A stretch of 64,000 nt of DNA from Acinetobacter sp. NIPH 2699 (GCF_022549355.1 NZ_JAKZGL010000001.1:186001-250000); one strand, 5' to 3'; numbered from the stretch's first letter, positions 1 to 10,231 are shown. Numbers and translations: made by a program. Notes: a model not told the origin generated them from the letters alone.

Positions 1-63
1 AGACAGTTACCATCATAGTTGCAGCAAAGAGTAGTTGATCAACTATTTAGATAGAGAACTTAA

Positions 64-180
64 CGGAAATATGAACTAAAAGGTGCAACTATAGTCGATC
101 AAGATTTTACTTGGAAAACAAAAGATGCCTTTATTGATTATGGAAATTATAGACTTAGGCAACTTCTTGAATTGAATTAA
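64..180 (+). pseudogene. Decayed 3' end of an unrecognised gene
   Basis: A short open stretch of about 38 codons ends in TAA at 178-180 and is followed directly by a terminator-like hairpin. It has no usable start: the same frame has stops at 16-18, 52-54 and 61-63. The encoded tail ends in RLRQLLELN. I do not recognise the family. Coding-like codon use and the terminator suggest the eroded end of a former plus-strand gene, but this is inference from position and composition only. Confidence 0.3.
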
Positions 181-211
181 GGTACACCAGATTAACAGAT
201 GTACCTTTTAT
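179..211 (+). terminator. Hairpin terminator at left edge
   Basis: The arms AAGGTACA (179-186) and TGTACCTT (200-207) are perfect inverted repeats followed by TTATT. The hairpin begins at the stop codon of the decayed plus-strand frame. It could also slow minus-strand transcription leaving the transporter gene that ends at 246. Confidence 0.5.
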
Positions 212-245
212 TGATTGTGATAAGGTAACAATTAAGAAAACTAAG

Positions 246-1610
246 TTATGCGTTACCTGACTCAGTCAAACTTACTTTGACTTCTTCCACCTGATTCTCT
301 TCATCAAACTTATGACGTTTAAGGCTTAAAATCGCACAAATCGCAATCATCGCTGGAATGGAAATCATCACAAAATTCATGGTATGTGGCAAATTTAAGG
401 TCAATAACAAGCCTGTTAAAATAGGTCCAACGATCGCACCGATTCGCCCAACACCAGAAGCACAGCCAATTCCTGTAGAACGCACACTTAATGGATAATA
501 TTGTGCAACATAGCTATAAAGCAGAATTGATGTACCAATGGTCGCAGCACCAGCAACAGTCACTAAACCATATAAAACATAAGTTGGTGAATTAAACCCT
601 AAGCCGATCAGTGCCACAGCACCTGCCATGAGCATGCCCAAAATCACAGGTTTTAAATGGAATTTATCTGAAAGAATACCACCGCCAATCGAACCAATCA
701 TGGCACCAACATTTAAAGCAAGTAGGAATAAAATACTCTTTCCGAGTGAATAGCCTGCTGCAAGCATCAATTTAGGCAACCAACTACTTAATGCATACAC
801 CATCAATAAGCACATGAAGAATAAGACCCAAAACATTAATGTATTGAAGGCACGGCCTTGTTGAAATAATCCTTTGACTGAGCTACCTGTTGGAACATTT
901 TCTTCATTAAGAATTAATCGTGTATTACTGGTAATTGATTGTTCAGATGAGATCTTTTGAATAATGGTATGCGCCTGTTCGGTTTTTCCTGTTTTAACCA
1001 AAAAAGTCAAAGATTCAGGCAAAAACTTCCACATTACTGGTAATAAAAGTAAAGGAATACCCGCAATCAAAAACATGATTTGCCATCCTTGACTTTCAAC
1101 CAAATAACTTCCAATCAATGCGGAAAGAATCCCCCCAATCGCATAACCACTAAACATAGCTCCGACTAAGGTACTGCGGATGCGTTTAGGTGCATATTCA
1201 GAGGTAAGCGCAACTAGATTTGGCATGACCCCACCAATCCCTAATCCCGCCAAGAACCGTAAAATACCAAATTCAAAAGGGCTAGTAGCAAAAGCACCCA
1301 AAAAGGTAAAACCACTAAACAAAGTAACGCAAATTAAAATTACATTTTTACGCCCAATTTTGTCTGCCAACGCGCCAAAAAGCATGGCACCAAACATCAT
1401 GCCGCATAATGCGGTACTGGCCAGCATTCCCGCTTGGACTGAGGTCAGTGACCACTCCTGCATTAGTAAGGGCAAAACCACGCCATAAATCACAAGGTCA
1501 TAACCATCAAAGATAATAATCAATAAACACCAAAGTAAAATACTCCAGTGAAAAGGTGTAAATTTTGCTTGGTCGATAACGGTATTAACATTAATTGTAG
1601 ATGTTGTCAT
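246..1610 (-). CDS. benK: MFS aromatic acid:H+ symporter, BenK-like
   Basis: This is a 454-residue inner-membrane transporter of the aromatic acid:H+ symporter (AAHS) family with about 12 membrane segments. The family signature FDGYDLVIYGVVLP lies in the first helix near residues 34-47, followed by the loop motif GALADKIGRK. The sequence resembles Acinetobacter BenK (benzoate uptake) more than PcaK or VanK, but substrate assignment within AAHS is weak from sequence alone. The start at 1610 has a GGAG ribosome site. It lies 95 bp downstream of a DcaP-type porin on the same strand, so the two probably form an outer plus inner membrane uptake pair for an aromatic or aliphatic acid. No ben or cat catabolic genes are in the window. 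Confidence 0.8.
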   Translation of the reverse strand: MTTSTINVNTVIDQAKFTPFHWSILLWCLLIIIFDGYDLVIYGVVLPLLMQEWSLTSVQAGMLASTALCGMMFGAMLFGALADKIGRKNVILICVTLFSGFTFLGAFATSPFEFGILRFLAGLGIGGVMPNLVALTSEYAPKRIRSTLVGAMFSGYAIGGILSALIGSYLVESQGWQIMFLIAGIPLLLLPVMWKFLPESLTFLVKTGKTEQAHTIIQKISSEQSITSNTRLILNEENVPTGSSVKGLFQQGRAFNTLMFWVLFFMCLLMVYALSSWLPKLMLAAGYSLGKSILFLLALNVGAMIGSIGGGILSDKFHLKPVILGMLMAGAVALIGLGFNSPTYVLYGLVTVAGAATIGTSILLYSYVAQYYPLSVRSTGIGCASGVGRIGAIVGPILTGLLLTLNLPHTMNFVMISIPAMIAICAILSLKRHKFDEENQVEEVKVSLTESGNA

Positions 1611-1705
1611 TCTGCATCTCCTCTATGAGATAATTTCCTAATCATTATTTAAAACGACATAATTCACCTTAAAGAAAAACAATATTATTCAAGGTTTTAC
1701 TTCCA

Positions 1706-2983
1706 TTAAAAATCATAACTCGCCATCATGTTGATACGGTTATCGGACCCTGTGCGACCATCAAATGTTTCACGTTCGCCATAGACATATTCCATGCCCA
1801 GCGTGATCGGTTTATATGGGTTGTACATTCCGTTAATCCAGCCTTGCCACAGTTCTTTATTCTGAGCTGAGCTATCTTTATGGATACGTGCAAATTCATT
1901 GTCACTTTTGGCTTTCATATAGCCATAGCCCAAAGTCGAACGGAATTGCGAAGTGAATTGATGGGTAATCCCCGTAGAAATAGAATCAAATTCATTGCTG
2001 TGTATATTGTTTTGATCATCAATCGCATACGCGCTATTGGTCCACATTAGGAAACGTCCATCCCCTTTGATGTGGTTATAATCAGCCTTTAAGAAGGTTT
2101 GAGGACTTAGCTGATATTTCCCCCCGATCCCGACACCCCATGCCCACTCGTCATCATTATTGGTTTTTTTCTCTGCAACAAAGCTACGACCAGACAGCAT
2201 CGAACCATTGGCAAATTTATGATTCACTCGTCCAACAAATGCGGGTAAACGCATTTTGTTATCTGGATCTGATGCGGCTGTATATTTTGGGTCTTCAACT
2301 GATAAGGCAAAGCTGGTATTTGCAGATAGATTGTCGCTATAACGGACTATAGGAGAGCGTTGCAATGCACCACCGACATAAGTCGCTGCATCAATGGTTT
2401 CTGGATAATATTCAGGTGCAATAAAGGTAGACCACGTTTGACCAATTAGCCATTTATCAAACGTTAAATAAGCATGACGAATACGAAATTGATCTCGTGA
2501 AGTGCCCCCGAAGAAATCCATTTCTAATTTTCCACCGACATCGCCAATTGCTGTTGGAGTTTTAAAATTAAGTCCTATGCGTGAGACATTGGCGGTTGAA
2601 TGTAAGCGGTCTTTTTGTTGTGCTTCTTCGGCTGTATGTTTGAGCGGCACGCCACTAATATTGTTATACATCGTCGATGCACCCTTAGCTTGATAAGAAG
2701 CATCGGCACGAATATAACCATATAAGCTCACTTCTGCACCAGATTTTAGCTTAGGTGTCGGCGTTTGAGTCGTTTCTGGCGAGGCGGCTACCGTTACTTT
2801 GGTTGTTGGCTGAGCTGGTGCAGATTGCTGTACATAGTGTTGCAACATTGCTTTTAACTCTTGCACTTCTTGTCGAAGCTGCGCAACCTCCTCACTTTCC
2901 GAAGCTGCATGAACAGATGACATGACCGCTATAACAGACAGCGCCAACATACTTTTTTGTACCGTTAGTATGAACTTTTTCAT
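1706..2983 (-). CDS. DcaP-like trimeric outer-membrane porin
   Basis: This is an outer-membrane porin of 425 residues. It has a signal peptide ending in VHA, then a predicted coiled coil (about residues 28-50, VAQLRQEVQELKAML), a Pro/Thr/Gln-rich linker, and a beta-barrel beginning near SLYGYIRADASY and ending in F as outer-membrane proteins do. That architecture is the Acinetobacter DcaP family, whose members pass dicarboxylates and other negatively charged solutes. I chose the ATG at 2983 because an AAGGAAA site precedes it and a signal peptide follows. An upstream in-frame ATG at 3064 would add 27 residues that mask the signal. It is followed by the BenK-like transporter, suggesting a shared uptake role. 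Confidence 0.82.
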   Translation of the reverse strand: MKKFILTVQKSMLALSVIAVMSSVHAASESEEVAQLRQEVQELKAMLQHYVQQSAPAQPTTKVTVAASPETTQTPTPKLKSGAEVSLYGYIRADASYQAKGASTMYNNISGVPLKHTAEEAQQKDRLHSTANVSRIGLNFKTPTAIGDVGGKLEMDFFGGTSRDQFRIRHAYLTFDKWLIGQTWSTFIAPEYYPETIDAATYVGGALQRSPIVRYSDNLSANTSFALSVEDPKYTAASDPDNKMRLPAFVGRVNHKFANGSMLSGRSFVAEKKTNNDDEWAWGVGIGGKYQLSPQTFLKADYNHIKGDGRFLMWTNSAYAIDDQNNIHSNEFDSISTGITHQFTSQFRSTLGYGYMKAKSDNEFARIHKDSSAQNKELWQGWINGMYNPYKPITLGMEYVYGERETFDGRTGSDNRINMMASYDF

Positions 2984-3277
2984 TAAAATAAGTTTCCTTC
3001 TTGTTGATCCTAAATATCCTTTAAGATCACTATTTGTTTGCGTTATATCCTTTGCAGTAACCATGACTGCATCGCATTTCTTGTTTTAAATCTTTAACAC
3101 CTTGATTTATTTGATTTTCACCTCCTGTAAAAATGCTTGTATTGGTACATTCACTGTTTTTAAAGACAAAGCGATCTTGCAGCGGCTATATAAGCCACTG
3201 TTAATTAAACATTTGGTAAAAAACTAAGTACTATGTCCGTGTTCTAGTGTCTAATTTCCTCATCGGTTCGCTCGTGG

Positions 3278-3982
3278 CTAGGAAGCTTGCGCAGAATAAG
3301 CTTGTTTTTTCTTTTTCTGTGCAATTAATCCCTGATACATCAAAATTTGGCTATAGGAATGCACATCCATAAAACCTGTGCGGTGAAGAAGTTGCTGATA
3401 AACCTCGGTAGAAATGCTATGAAAATCCCGCTCCATCCGCTCTAACATTTTCTGACACTGTTGTTCCGTCAGACCTTGAGCTAAGCATACATAACGCAAT
3501 GCTTGAAGCTGCTGAGGATTCGTACAGGTCATCAAATCATAGGTCAGTAAGATCCCATTTACTTTTAAGCGATCATAAATCTCACTAAAGAAAGTAGATT
3601 TGCTTTCATCAGCAATAAAGTGAGCAACGAGAATAGAAAGTGCAGCATCAAAACAAGCTTGATCAGGCAAAGCTGACGTTTCACCATGTACAAACGTCAC
3701 TTGTGCAGATCGCCCCAAATCAGCAACCAGTTGCTTTGCCTTTTCAAGCATCGTTAATGAAGGGTCTACTGCTGTAAAGATCCAGTCAGGATGCCTCTTA
3801 AGTAGGTATTCTAGTTCATAGCCTGTTCCACACCCAACGATCAAGATATGAGAATTGGGCTGTAACGCTGATTGTAAAATGGCATCCACCTGTTGATGGA
3901 TCATTTCATAACCCGGAATTAATTTACGGATATGCTGATCATATTCTTCAACAACTTTCGGGCTATTAAAATCTTTTGCCAT
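3278..3982 (-). CDS. Class I SAM-dependent methyltransferase
   Basis: The 234-residue protein has a Rossmann-type methyltransferase fold. Motif I is VGCGTGYELEYL (about residues 49-60), the acidic residue ending strand 2 is in FTAVDPSL, and a motif-IV-like ALSILVAHFI follows. The substrate cannot be read from sequence; these proteins modify small molecules or lipids. It is cytoplasmic, with no signal or membrane segment. It is the third gene of a minus-strand group, after a TetR regulator and an acyl-CoA synthetase, with 56 bp separating it from the synthetase. This placement ties it to the liu locus by context only. The AAGGA site sits unusually close to the ATG. Confidence 0.75.
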   Translation of the reverse strand: MAKDFNSPKVVEEYDQHIRKLIPGYEMIHQQVDAILQSALQPNSHILIVGCGTGYELEYLLKRHPDWIFTAVDPSLTMLEKAKQLVADLGRSAQVTFVHGETSALPDQACFDAALSILVAHFIADESKSTFFSEIYDRLKVNGILLTYDLMTCTNPQQLQALRYVCLAQGLTEQQCQKMLERMERDFHSISTEVYQQLLHRTGFMDVHSYSQILMYQGLIAQKKKKQAYSAQAS

Positions 3983-4038
3983 TTCCTTTGTCCTATGCTC
4001 AAGCTTATTTCGATGCTGTACTTTGATCCCAAACGTCT

Positions 4039-5733
4039 TTAGTCAAACACCGATGACGTTAAGTTCAGCTCAGCTCGCATAATTTCCTGTAATTTGAATT
4101 TTTGTGCTTTGCCTGAAGCAGTCATTGGAAATTCATTGAAGAATTTGACATAACGTGGCACTTTATTATGTGAAATATGTTCTTTACAGAAACTGCGGAT
4201 ACCGTCTTCATCACTTTGATGATGTTCATGCAAAATAATACATGCGCAAAGTTCTTCACCATATCGGCTGTCTGGCAAACCAATGACTTGAACATCGCTA
4301 ATATCAGGATGGGTATATAAAAAGTCTTCTATTTCTTTTGGAAATAGATTTTCACCGCCACGGATCACCACATCTTTTATACGCCCCTTGATTTTGATGA
4401 AACCATCGGCATCCATTTCAGCGATATCGCCAGTATGCATCCAGCCTGCGGCATCAATCACTTCACGCGTTTTTGCTTCTTCGCCCCAATAACCAGCCAT
4501 CACCGAATAACCACGAACACATAACTCACCTAAGCTACCTTGTGGAACGATTTGTCCTTCAAGGTCAACAATTTTGATTTCAAGATGTGGGTGTACACGT
4601 CCAACCGTACTGACTCGTTTATCAATCGTATCGTCTACCGAACTTTGTACACTGACTGGAGAGGTTTCTGTCATACCATAGCAAATGGTGATTTCTGACA
4701 TATGCATTCGGTCGATGACGCGTTGCATAATTTCACGTGGACATGGGCTTCCCGCCATAATGCCTGTGCGTAGACTTGATAGATCAAATTCATTGAACTG
4801 TTCATGTTCTAAGGTCGCAATAAACATGGTGGGCACGCCATAGGCAGCAGTACAACGTTCATTGTGAATCGTCTTGAGTGTTTCTAGAGGATTAAACACC
4901 GCTGATGGATATACCATCGTCGAGCCATGCGTAATACAGGCTAAGTTTCCCATCACCATACCAAAACAATGGAACAGTGGTACGGAAATACAGACTTTAT
5001 CCTGAGGGGTTAAACGAATGCCTTCACCAACAAAGTAACCATTATTTAAAATGTTGTGATGCGTCAACATCGTACCTTTCGGGTTACCTGTGGTACCTGA
5101 AGTAAACTGAATATTAATGGTTTCATCGAATTGCAGTTGTTGTGCTGCATTTTTTAATTGGTCAAGTTGCTCAGCTGTTGGAGATGTTACAAGATCACTA
5201 AAGCGATGAATCCCTGTATGTTGCTGCTCATCAATTTTGATCACAAATTTTAAAAATGGCAGCCGTTCTGAATGAATTTTTTTATCGGTACAGAAACTGA
5301 TCTCAGGCGCAATTCTTGTGAGAAGTTCTTGATAGTCTGTCGTTTTGAACTGTGACGCGATAATCAATCCCTTGCATGAGACTTTATTCAACACATATTC
5401 AAGTTCATGACTTTTATAGGCTGGATTGAGATTGACTAAAATAATCCCCGCTTTAAAAGCTGCAAACTGAGTCACCGTCCATTCCACACAGTTTGGAGAC
5501 CAAATCGCGAGTCGGTCGCCCTTTTTCACACCGAGTTGAAGCAAACTACATGCAAATGCATTGACTTCATCTTGCAGTTGTTTATAGGTTAACCGTCTGT
5601 TCTGATGCGAACTCACAATCGCCTCTTGCGCAGCGTATTGCTGACAAGCTTGGTCGAACTTTTCTCCAATCGTCATCCCCAGCAGGGGTTGCGAACTTGG
5701 TCCTGAGGCATAGCTTAACCGTACATGTTGCAT
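4039..5733 (-). CDS. Acyl-CoA synthetase (AMP-binding) in the liu locus
   Basis: The 564-residue adenylate-forming enzyme activates a carboxylic acid to its acyl-CoA through acyl-AMP. The ATP-binding P-loop TSGTTGNPKG is at residues 211-220, YGMTETSP near 355, the hinge region TGDIAEMDADGF near 430, GRIKDVVIRGGENLFP near 450, and the catalytic lysine is in TASGKAQKFK near the C-terminus. Length and motifs fit medium- or branched-chain fatty acyl-CoA synthetases. Located behind a TetR gene and divergent from isovaleryl-CoA dehydrogenase, it probably supplies isovaleryl-CoA, another branched acyl-CoA or acetoacetyl-CoA. The exact substrate is inference. An AGGAG site precedes the ATG. Confidence 0.85.
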   Translation of the reverse strand: MQHVRLSYASGPSSQPLLGMTIGEKFDQACQQYAAQEAIVSSHQNRRLTYKQLQDEVNAFACSLLQLGVKKGDRLAIWSPNCVEWTVTQFAAFKAGIILVNLNPAYKSHELEYVLNKVSCKGLIIASQFKTTDYQELLTRIAPEISFCTDKKIHSERLPFLKFVIKIDEQQHTGIHRFSDLVTSPTAEQLDQLKNAAQQLQFDETINIQFTSGTTGNPKGTMLTHHNILNNGYFVGEGIRLTPQDKVCISVPLFHCFGMVMGNLACITHGSTMVYPSAVFNPLETLKTIHNERCTAAYGVPTMFIATLEHEQFNEFDLSSLRTGIMAGSPCPREIMQRVIDRMHMSEITICYGMTETSPVSVQSSVDDTIDKRVSTVGRVHPHLEIKIVDLEGQIVPQGSLGELCVRGYSVMAGYWGEEAKTREVIDAAGWMHTGDIAEMDADGFIKIKGRIKDVVIRGGENLFPKEIEDFLYTHPDISDVQVIGLPDSRYGEELCACIILHEHHQSDEDGIRSFCKEHISHNKVPRYVKFFNEFPMTASGKAQKFKLQEIMRAELNLTSSVFD

Positions 5734-5844
5734 TGAATCATTCTCCTTGATTCTTTGTAATTCTCTTGTTACCTGGTCTAATTGTTGTTACTGCAACTAC
5801 TCTTCAAACTGCCTGTTTCTGTGATTTTAATGGTCTTGTATGCC

Positions 5845-6462
5845 CTACTTCTTCCGTACTGCATCCACACAAAAATCAGCAATCTGTTTTGAAAAATAGT
5901 CTTTGTGTTGCTGATCAAACTTTGTATTCTGAGCTGGGTCTAAAGGCTCTACTACCACAAAAGTCATGGCACCAACCACACATAAGGCAGTGGTATTTAA
6001 ATCCTCTAGCACAAACTCACCACTTGCATTTCCATCAGCAAGGATTTTAATCACACTCTGTTTAATCAACTGCTTAACACGAAAACGCTCATGTTCAACC
6101 ATAGAATCAACAGGTTCAAACATCAGTGAATACGCAAGCTGAGGACTATTCAGCGCCCGTTTTACAAAAGTTGCTACCGCTTTGTGCAATTTTCGTTCTG
6201 CTGGCAGATCACTTTCTGTGATTGCATCAATCACCAAAAGCTCGGTATTGATGGCTTCTGACAGAACTTCAATTAACACCTGACTTTTATTGTCAAAGTA
6301 GCGATAAACCAGCCCACTCGAAACACCTGCTTGCTCAGCAATTGTTTGTATCTGTGCGTCTTTAAAGCCTCCTTCTGAAATTAAGTTTCTCGCCGAATTC
6401 AAAATCGACTTACGATTTTGCTCCATTCGCTCTTGCATCAAAGATGATCGTTTATAGCTCAT
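5845..6462 (-). CDS. TetR-family repressor of the liu locus
   Basis: This is a 205-residue TetR/AcrR regulator. The N-terminal helix-turn-helix is clear (IQTIAEQAGVSSGLVYRYF, about residues 40-58), followed by an all-helical ligand domain. It is encoded divergently from isovaleryl-CoA dehydrogenase and upstream of the acyl-CoA synthetase. Branched-chain degradation loci in proteobacteria are controlled either by MerR-type LiuR or TetR-type LiuQ. This gene fits the LiuQ role, probably sensing an acyl-CoA of the pathway. A 9-bp inverted repeat at 6484-6524 in the 136-bp divergent gap is a plausible binding site. The name liuQ is not assigned because I cannot verify orthology. Confidence 0.82.
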   Translation of the reverse strand: MSYKRSSLMQERMEQNRKSILNSARNLISEGGFKDAQIQTIAEQAGVSSGLVYRYFDNKSQVLIEVLSEAINTELLVIDAITESDLPAERKLHKAVATFVKRALNSPQLAYSLMFEPVDSMVEHERFRVKQLIKQSVIKILADGNASGEFVLEDLNTTALCVVGAMTFVVVEPLDPAQNTKFDQQHKDYFSKQIADFCVDAVRKK

Positions 6463-6483
6463 AAATTTTATTCTCTAACAAAT

Positions 6484-6524
6484 AAAGTGAATTGTAAATC
6501 ATTTTATGAATCTCTATTCACTTT
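6484..6524. promoter_or_regulatory. Inverted repeat in the tetR-liu divergent promoter
   Basis: The arms AAAGTGAAT (6484-6492) and ATTCACTTT (6516-6524) are perfect inverted repeats, 23 bp apart, in the only gap between the TetR gene and the liu operon. A weak promoter (TTGTAA, 17 bp, TATTCA, 6492-6520) would run through it toward liu. The spacing is longer than a typical TetR site, so each arm may instead be part of a separate half site. Confidence 0.4.
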
Positions 6525-6598
6525 TTTAAAAAATCATTGTATGGTACTTCCTAAGCACCTACAAGAATGCTTATGGAACAACAAATATAACCAATGGG

Positions 6599-7780
6599 AT
6601 GAACACAATGAACCTACGTAGCTTGAATTTTGGTCTAGATGAAACACTCATTGCACTACAAGATTCAGTTGCCGCATTTTGTGCAAAAGAAATTGCACCA
6701 ATTGCTCAACAAGTTGATCAAGACAATAAATTCCCTTCTCACCTCTGGAAAAAGTTTGGAGATATGGGCTTATTTGGCTTAACTGTTTCTGAAGAATACG
6801 GTGGCACTAATCTTGGCTATCTTGCGCACATTATCGTTATGCAAGAAATTTCTCGTGCTTCAGCGGCCATTGGGCTTTCTTACGGTGCTCATTCTAACTT
6901 ATGTATCAACCAAATTAACCGTAATGGTAGTGAGCAACAAAAACAGAAATATTTACCGAAGCTGATTTCTGGCGACTATGTCGGTGCATTGGCAATGTCT
7001 GAACCAAACGCAGGTTCTGATGTGGTCAGCATGAAATTACGTGCCGAGCAAAAAGGTGATCATTTTGTCTTAAATGGTTCAAAAATGTGGATCACCAATG
7101 GTGGTGATGCAGATGTATTGGTGGTTTACGCAAAAACAGATCCGCACGCTGGTGCAAAAGGTATGACCGCTTTTTTAATTGAAAAAGACATGCAAGGTTT
7201 TAGTCATGGCAACCATTTAGACAAACTCGGTATGCGTGGCTCAAATACCTATCCCCTGTTTTTTGACAATGTTGAAGTGCCTATCGAAAACGTACTTGGT
7301 GGTGTTGGCAATGGGACTAAAGTCCTCATGAGTGGCTTGGATTATGAGCGTGCAGTATTAAGTGCAGGTCCTCTCGGCATTATGGATGCTTGCTTGGATG
7401 TGGTGATTCCTTATTTACATCAACGTGAACAATTTGGACAAGCTCTAGGTGAGTTTCAACTGATGCAAGGCAAACTTGCAGATATGTATTCAACTTGGTT
7501 GGCATGTAAAGCATTGGTCTATGCCGTTGGTGCAGCGTGTGATAAAGCGGATCATGACCGTAGTTTACGCAAAGATGCCGCAAGTGCCATTCTATATGCT
7601 GCTGAAAAAGCGACTTGGATGGCAGGTGAAGCGATTCAAAGCTTAGGCGGCAATGGTTATATCAATGAATTTCCGGCAGGTCGTCTCTGGCGTGATGCAA
7701 AGCTTTATGAAATTGGTGCAGGTACATCTGAAATTCGTCGTATGTTGATCGGACGTGAACTTTTCAATGAAACCAAATAA
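6599..7780 (+). CDS. liuA: Isovaleryl-CoA dehydrogenase
   Basis: This FAD-dependent acyl-CoA dehydrogenase of 393 residues converts isovaleryl-CoA to 3-methylcrotonyl-CoA in leucine degradation. Acyl-CoA dehydrogenase signatures are present: [29 protein letters not shown], and C-terminal [19 protein letters not shown]. The catalytic glutamate sits at about residue 250 in [14 protein letters not shown], the position characteristic of isovaleryl-CoA dehydrogenases rather than short- or medium-chain enzymes, which supports the specific call. Two ATGs compete: 6599, and 6608, which has better spacing from a GGGA sequence and would remove three residues. It is the first gene of the five-gene liu operon, followed after 24 bp by the carboxylase beta subunit. 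Confidence 0.93.
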   Translation: MNTMNLRSLNFGLDETLIALQDSVAAFCAKEIAPIAQQVDQDNKFPSHLWKKFGDMGLFGLTVSEEYGGTNLGYLAHIIVMQEISRASAAIGLSYGAHSNLCINQINRNGSEQQKQKYLPKLISGDYVGALAMSEPNAGSDVVSMKLRAEQKGDHFVLNGSKMWITNGGDADVLVVYAKTDPHAGAKGMTAFLIEKDMQGFSHGNHLDKLGMRGSNTYPLFFDNVEVPIENVLGGVGNGTKVLMSGLDYERAVLSAGPLGIMDACLDVVIPYLHQREQFGQALGEFQLMQGKLADMYSTWLACKALVYAVGAACDKADHDRSLRKDAASAILYAAEKATWMAGEAIQSLGGNGYINEFPAGRLWRDAKLYEIGAGTSEIRRMLIGRELFNETK

Positions 7781-7804
7781 GAACGATAAATCAGGATACA
7801 GCTT

Positions 7805-9406
7805 ATGAACCAATTACAAAGCAAAATTAATGTCAGAAGTGAAGACTTCAAAAGCAATCAGCAAGCAATGCAAACATTGGTCACTGATTTAAAACAAGTT
7901 GCCCAGACGATTGCTTTAGGTGGCGGAGAAAATGCCCGTGAAAAACACTTGGCGAGAGGTAAACTTCTTCCGCGTGAGCGTATTGACCAATTGATTGATG
8001 TCGGTACAGCTTTTTTAGAAATTGGGCAGATGGCCGCGTATAAGGTTTATGAAGATGATATTCCTGCTGCGGGCGTTATTGCAGGTATCGGGCAAGTCAA
8101 TGGTGTTACTTGTATGATTGTTGCCAATGATGCAACGGTCAAAGGTGGTACTTATTATCCCCTCACCGTCAAAAAACATTTACGTGCCCAAGAAATTGCT
8201 GAACAAAACCATTTGCCTTGTATCTATTTGGTCGATTCTGGTGGTGCCTACTTACCAATGCAGGATCAGGTGTTCCCAGATCGGGATCATTTCGGACGTA
8301 TTTTCTATAATCAAGCGCGCATGTCGAGTCTCGGTATTGCGCAAATTGCAGTAGTCATGGGCAGTTGTACCGCTGGTGGTGCTTATGTGCCTGCGATGTC
8401 GGATGAAACCATTATTGTTCGTAATCAAGGAACCATTTTCTTGGGTGGACCACCTCTCGTCAAAGCGGCAACGGGTGAAGTCGTCAGCAGTGAAGATTTG
8501 GGTGGTGGTGATGTCCATACACGGCTTTCAGGTGTTGCCGACCATTTGGCTGAAAATGATGAACATGCGATTGCGATTGCACGTAACATTGTTGCCAATT
8601 TAAATAAAAAATCGAATGACTTAAATACACAGATTGATGAACCACTTTTTGATGCGAAAGAGCTTTATGGCGTTGTACCGAGTGATGCACGAAAACCGTT
8701 TGATGTACGTGAAGTGATTGCCCGTATTGTTGATGGTTCTCGTTTTGATGAGTTTAAAGCGCGCTTTGGTTCGACGCTTATTACAGGCTTTGCTTCTTTA
8801 TATGGCATGCCTGTCGGGATTATTGCCAATAACGGCATTTTATTTTCTGAGTGTGCACAAAAAGGCGCTCACTTTATTGAACTCTGTACCCAACGCAACA
8901 TTCCTTTGCTCTTTATCCAAAATATCACGGGTTTTATGGTCGGTCGCCAATACGAAAATGAAGGAATTGCCAAACATGGTGCCAAGTTGGTCATGGCTGT
9001 TGCCACAGCCAATGTTCCAAAACTCACACTGATTATTGGGGGTTCTTTTGGTGCAGGTAACTATGGCATGTGTGGACGTGCGTATTCACCACGCTTCTTA
9101 TGGACTTGGCCAAACTCTCGTATTTCCGTGATGGGTGGTGAACAGGCAGCCAGCGTCCTTTCAACGTTAAAACGTGATCAGATTGAGCAAAAAGGAGCAC
9201 AGTGGTCAGCACAAGCAGAAGATGAATTTAAACAACCAATTCGTGAACAATATGAACGCCAAGGTCATCCATATTATGCCTCTGCCCGCCTATGGGATGA
9301 CGGTGTAATTGATCCTGCTCAAACGCGCCAAGTCCTTGGTCTGAGTCTTGCGGCTGCGATGAATGCACCCATTCAGCCAACCAAGTTCGGCGTGTTCCGT
9401 ATGTAA
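7805..9406 (+). CDS. liuB: Methylcrotonyl-CoA carboxylase beta (carboxyltransferase) subunit
   Basis: The 533-residue carboxyltransferase subunit moves CO2 from carboxybiotin to 3-methylcrotonyl-CoA, giving 3-methylglutaconyl-CoA. It belongs to the crotonase-fold carboxyltransferase family: the first half contains [12 protein letters not shown] and the CoA-binding [15 protein letters not shown], and the second half contains [18 protein letters not shown] and [15 protein letters not shown], typical of the acyl-CoA carboxylase beta chains. Length is normal. It works with the biotin-carrying alpha subunit encoded at 10232, with the hydratase gene between them. This gene order (dehydrogenase, beta, hydratase, alpha, lyase) is the standard liuABCDE order. 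Confidence 0.94.
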   Translation: MNQLQSKINVRSEDFKSNQQAMQTLVTDLKQVAQTIALGGGENAREKHLARGKLLPRERIDQLIDVGTAFLEIGQMAAYKVYEDDIPAAGVIAGIGQVNGVTCMIVANDATVKGGTYYPLTVKKHLRAQEIAEQNHLPCIYLVDSGGAYLPMQDQVFPDRDHFGRIFYNQARMSSLGIAQIAVVMGSCTAGGAYVPAMSDETIIVRNQGTIFLGGPPLVKAATGEVVSSEDLGGGDVHTRLSGVADHLAENDEHAIAIARNIVANLNKKSNDLNTQIDEPLFDAKELYGVVPSDARKPFDVREVIARIVDGSRFDEFKARFGSTLITGFASLYGMPVGIIANNGILFSECAQKGAHFIELCTQRNIPLLFIQNITGFMVGRQYENEGIAKHGAKLVMAVATANVPKLTLIIGGSFGAGNYGMCGRAYSPRFLWTWPNSRISVMGGEQAASVLSTLKRDQIEQKGAQWSAQAEDEFKQPIREQYERQGHPYYASARLWDDGVIDPAQTRQVLGLSLAAAMNAPIQPTKFGVFRM

Positions 9407-9415
9407 GAGGTGTTT

Positions 9416-10210
9416 ATGAACTATCAATTTTTACAACTGGAACAACAGGATCAGGTGGCTTATGTCTGGCTGAATCGTCCAGAATTGCATAATGCCTTTA
9501 ACACGACCGTGATTGAAGAGTTACATGGTTGTTTTAAACAACTCAGTACCCGTGATGATATTCGTGTTGTGGTGTTGGCTGGACGAGGCAAAAGCTTTTC
9601 TGCTGGTGCTGATCTAAATTGGATGAAACAGGCGGGTCAGGCATCTTCAGCAGAAAATGAAGCCGATGCGCTCAAGCTTGCCCAGATGCTAGATGCGCTT
9701 GCAAGCTTGAAACAACCAACGATTGCTCGTGTTCATGGTATCGCCTTTGGTGGTGGTATGGGACTTGCCTCTGCTTGCGATATTTGTATTGCGAGTACCG
9801 ATGCTAAGTTTGCAACTTCTGAAGTTCGTTTGGGGCTTGCGCCTTCTACGATTAGCCCTTATGTCATTCGCGCCATTGGTGCAAGACAAGCTTCACGTTA
9901 TTTCTTAACGGCTGAACGTATATCAGCACATGAAGCCAAACAGATCGGCTTGGCACATGAAATTGCAGATGCAGAGGACTTAGACCAAAAAGTTCAAGAC
10001 ATCATTGACGCACTGTTACTCGGTGGACCACATGCTCAAGCAGCATCAAAACAACTGATTCAAATGGTCAATAACCAAACGATGAGCGATGCGCTACTGC
10101 AACAGACTGCGCATCATATTGCACAAGTTCGTCAAGGCAGTGAGGCAAAACAAGGTTTAAATGCCTTTTTAAATAAACAGCCACCTGCGTGGGCTTGCAC
10201 CGCGAAATAA
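9416..10210 (+). CDS. liuC: Methylglutaconyl-CoA hydratase
   Basis: The 264-residue enoyl-CoA hydratase/isomerase-family protein hydrates 3-methylglutaconyl-CoA to HMG-CoA in the fourth step of leucine breakdown. Crotonase-fold features are visible: GRGKSFSAGADLNWMK near residue 60, HGIAFGGGMGLASACDICIA near residue 107 (oxyanion hole), and SEVRLGLAPSTISPYV with the expected acidic residue. I start it at the ATG at 9416, which has AGAGG five bases upstream; an in-frame GTG at 9410 lies within that ribosome site. It begins 9 bp after the beta subunit stop, so translation is closely linked. Specificity is assigned from family similarity plus operon position. Confidence 0.9.
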   Translation: MNYQFLQLEQQDQVAYVWLNRPELHNAFNTTVIEELHGCFKQLSTRDDIRVVVLAGRGKSFSAGADLNWMKQAGQASSAENEADALKLAQMLDALASLKQPTIARVHGIAFGGGMGLASACDICIASTDAKFATSEVRLGLAPSTISPYVIRAIGARQASRYFLTAERISAHEAKQIGLAHEIADAEDLDQKVQDIIDALLLGGPHAQAASKQLIQMVNNQTMSDALLQQTAHHIAQVRQGSEAKQGLNAFLNKQPPAWACTAK

Positions 10211-10231
10211 CAACAATTAAGGACGATCACA

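Noticed and set aside
3119-3126. Perfect Shine-Dalgarno AGGAGGTG on the minus strand upstream of the porin
   Set aside because: No start codon at proper distance opens a frame longer than a few codons, and the porin has its own site at 2983.
6543-6557. GG-N10-GC pattern resembling a sigma-54 promoter before liuA
   Set aside because: Only the invariant pairs match; the surrounding -24 and -12 bases do not fit the consensus.
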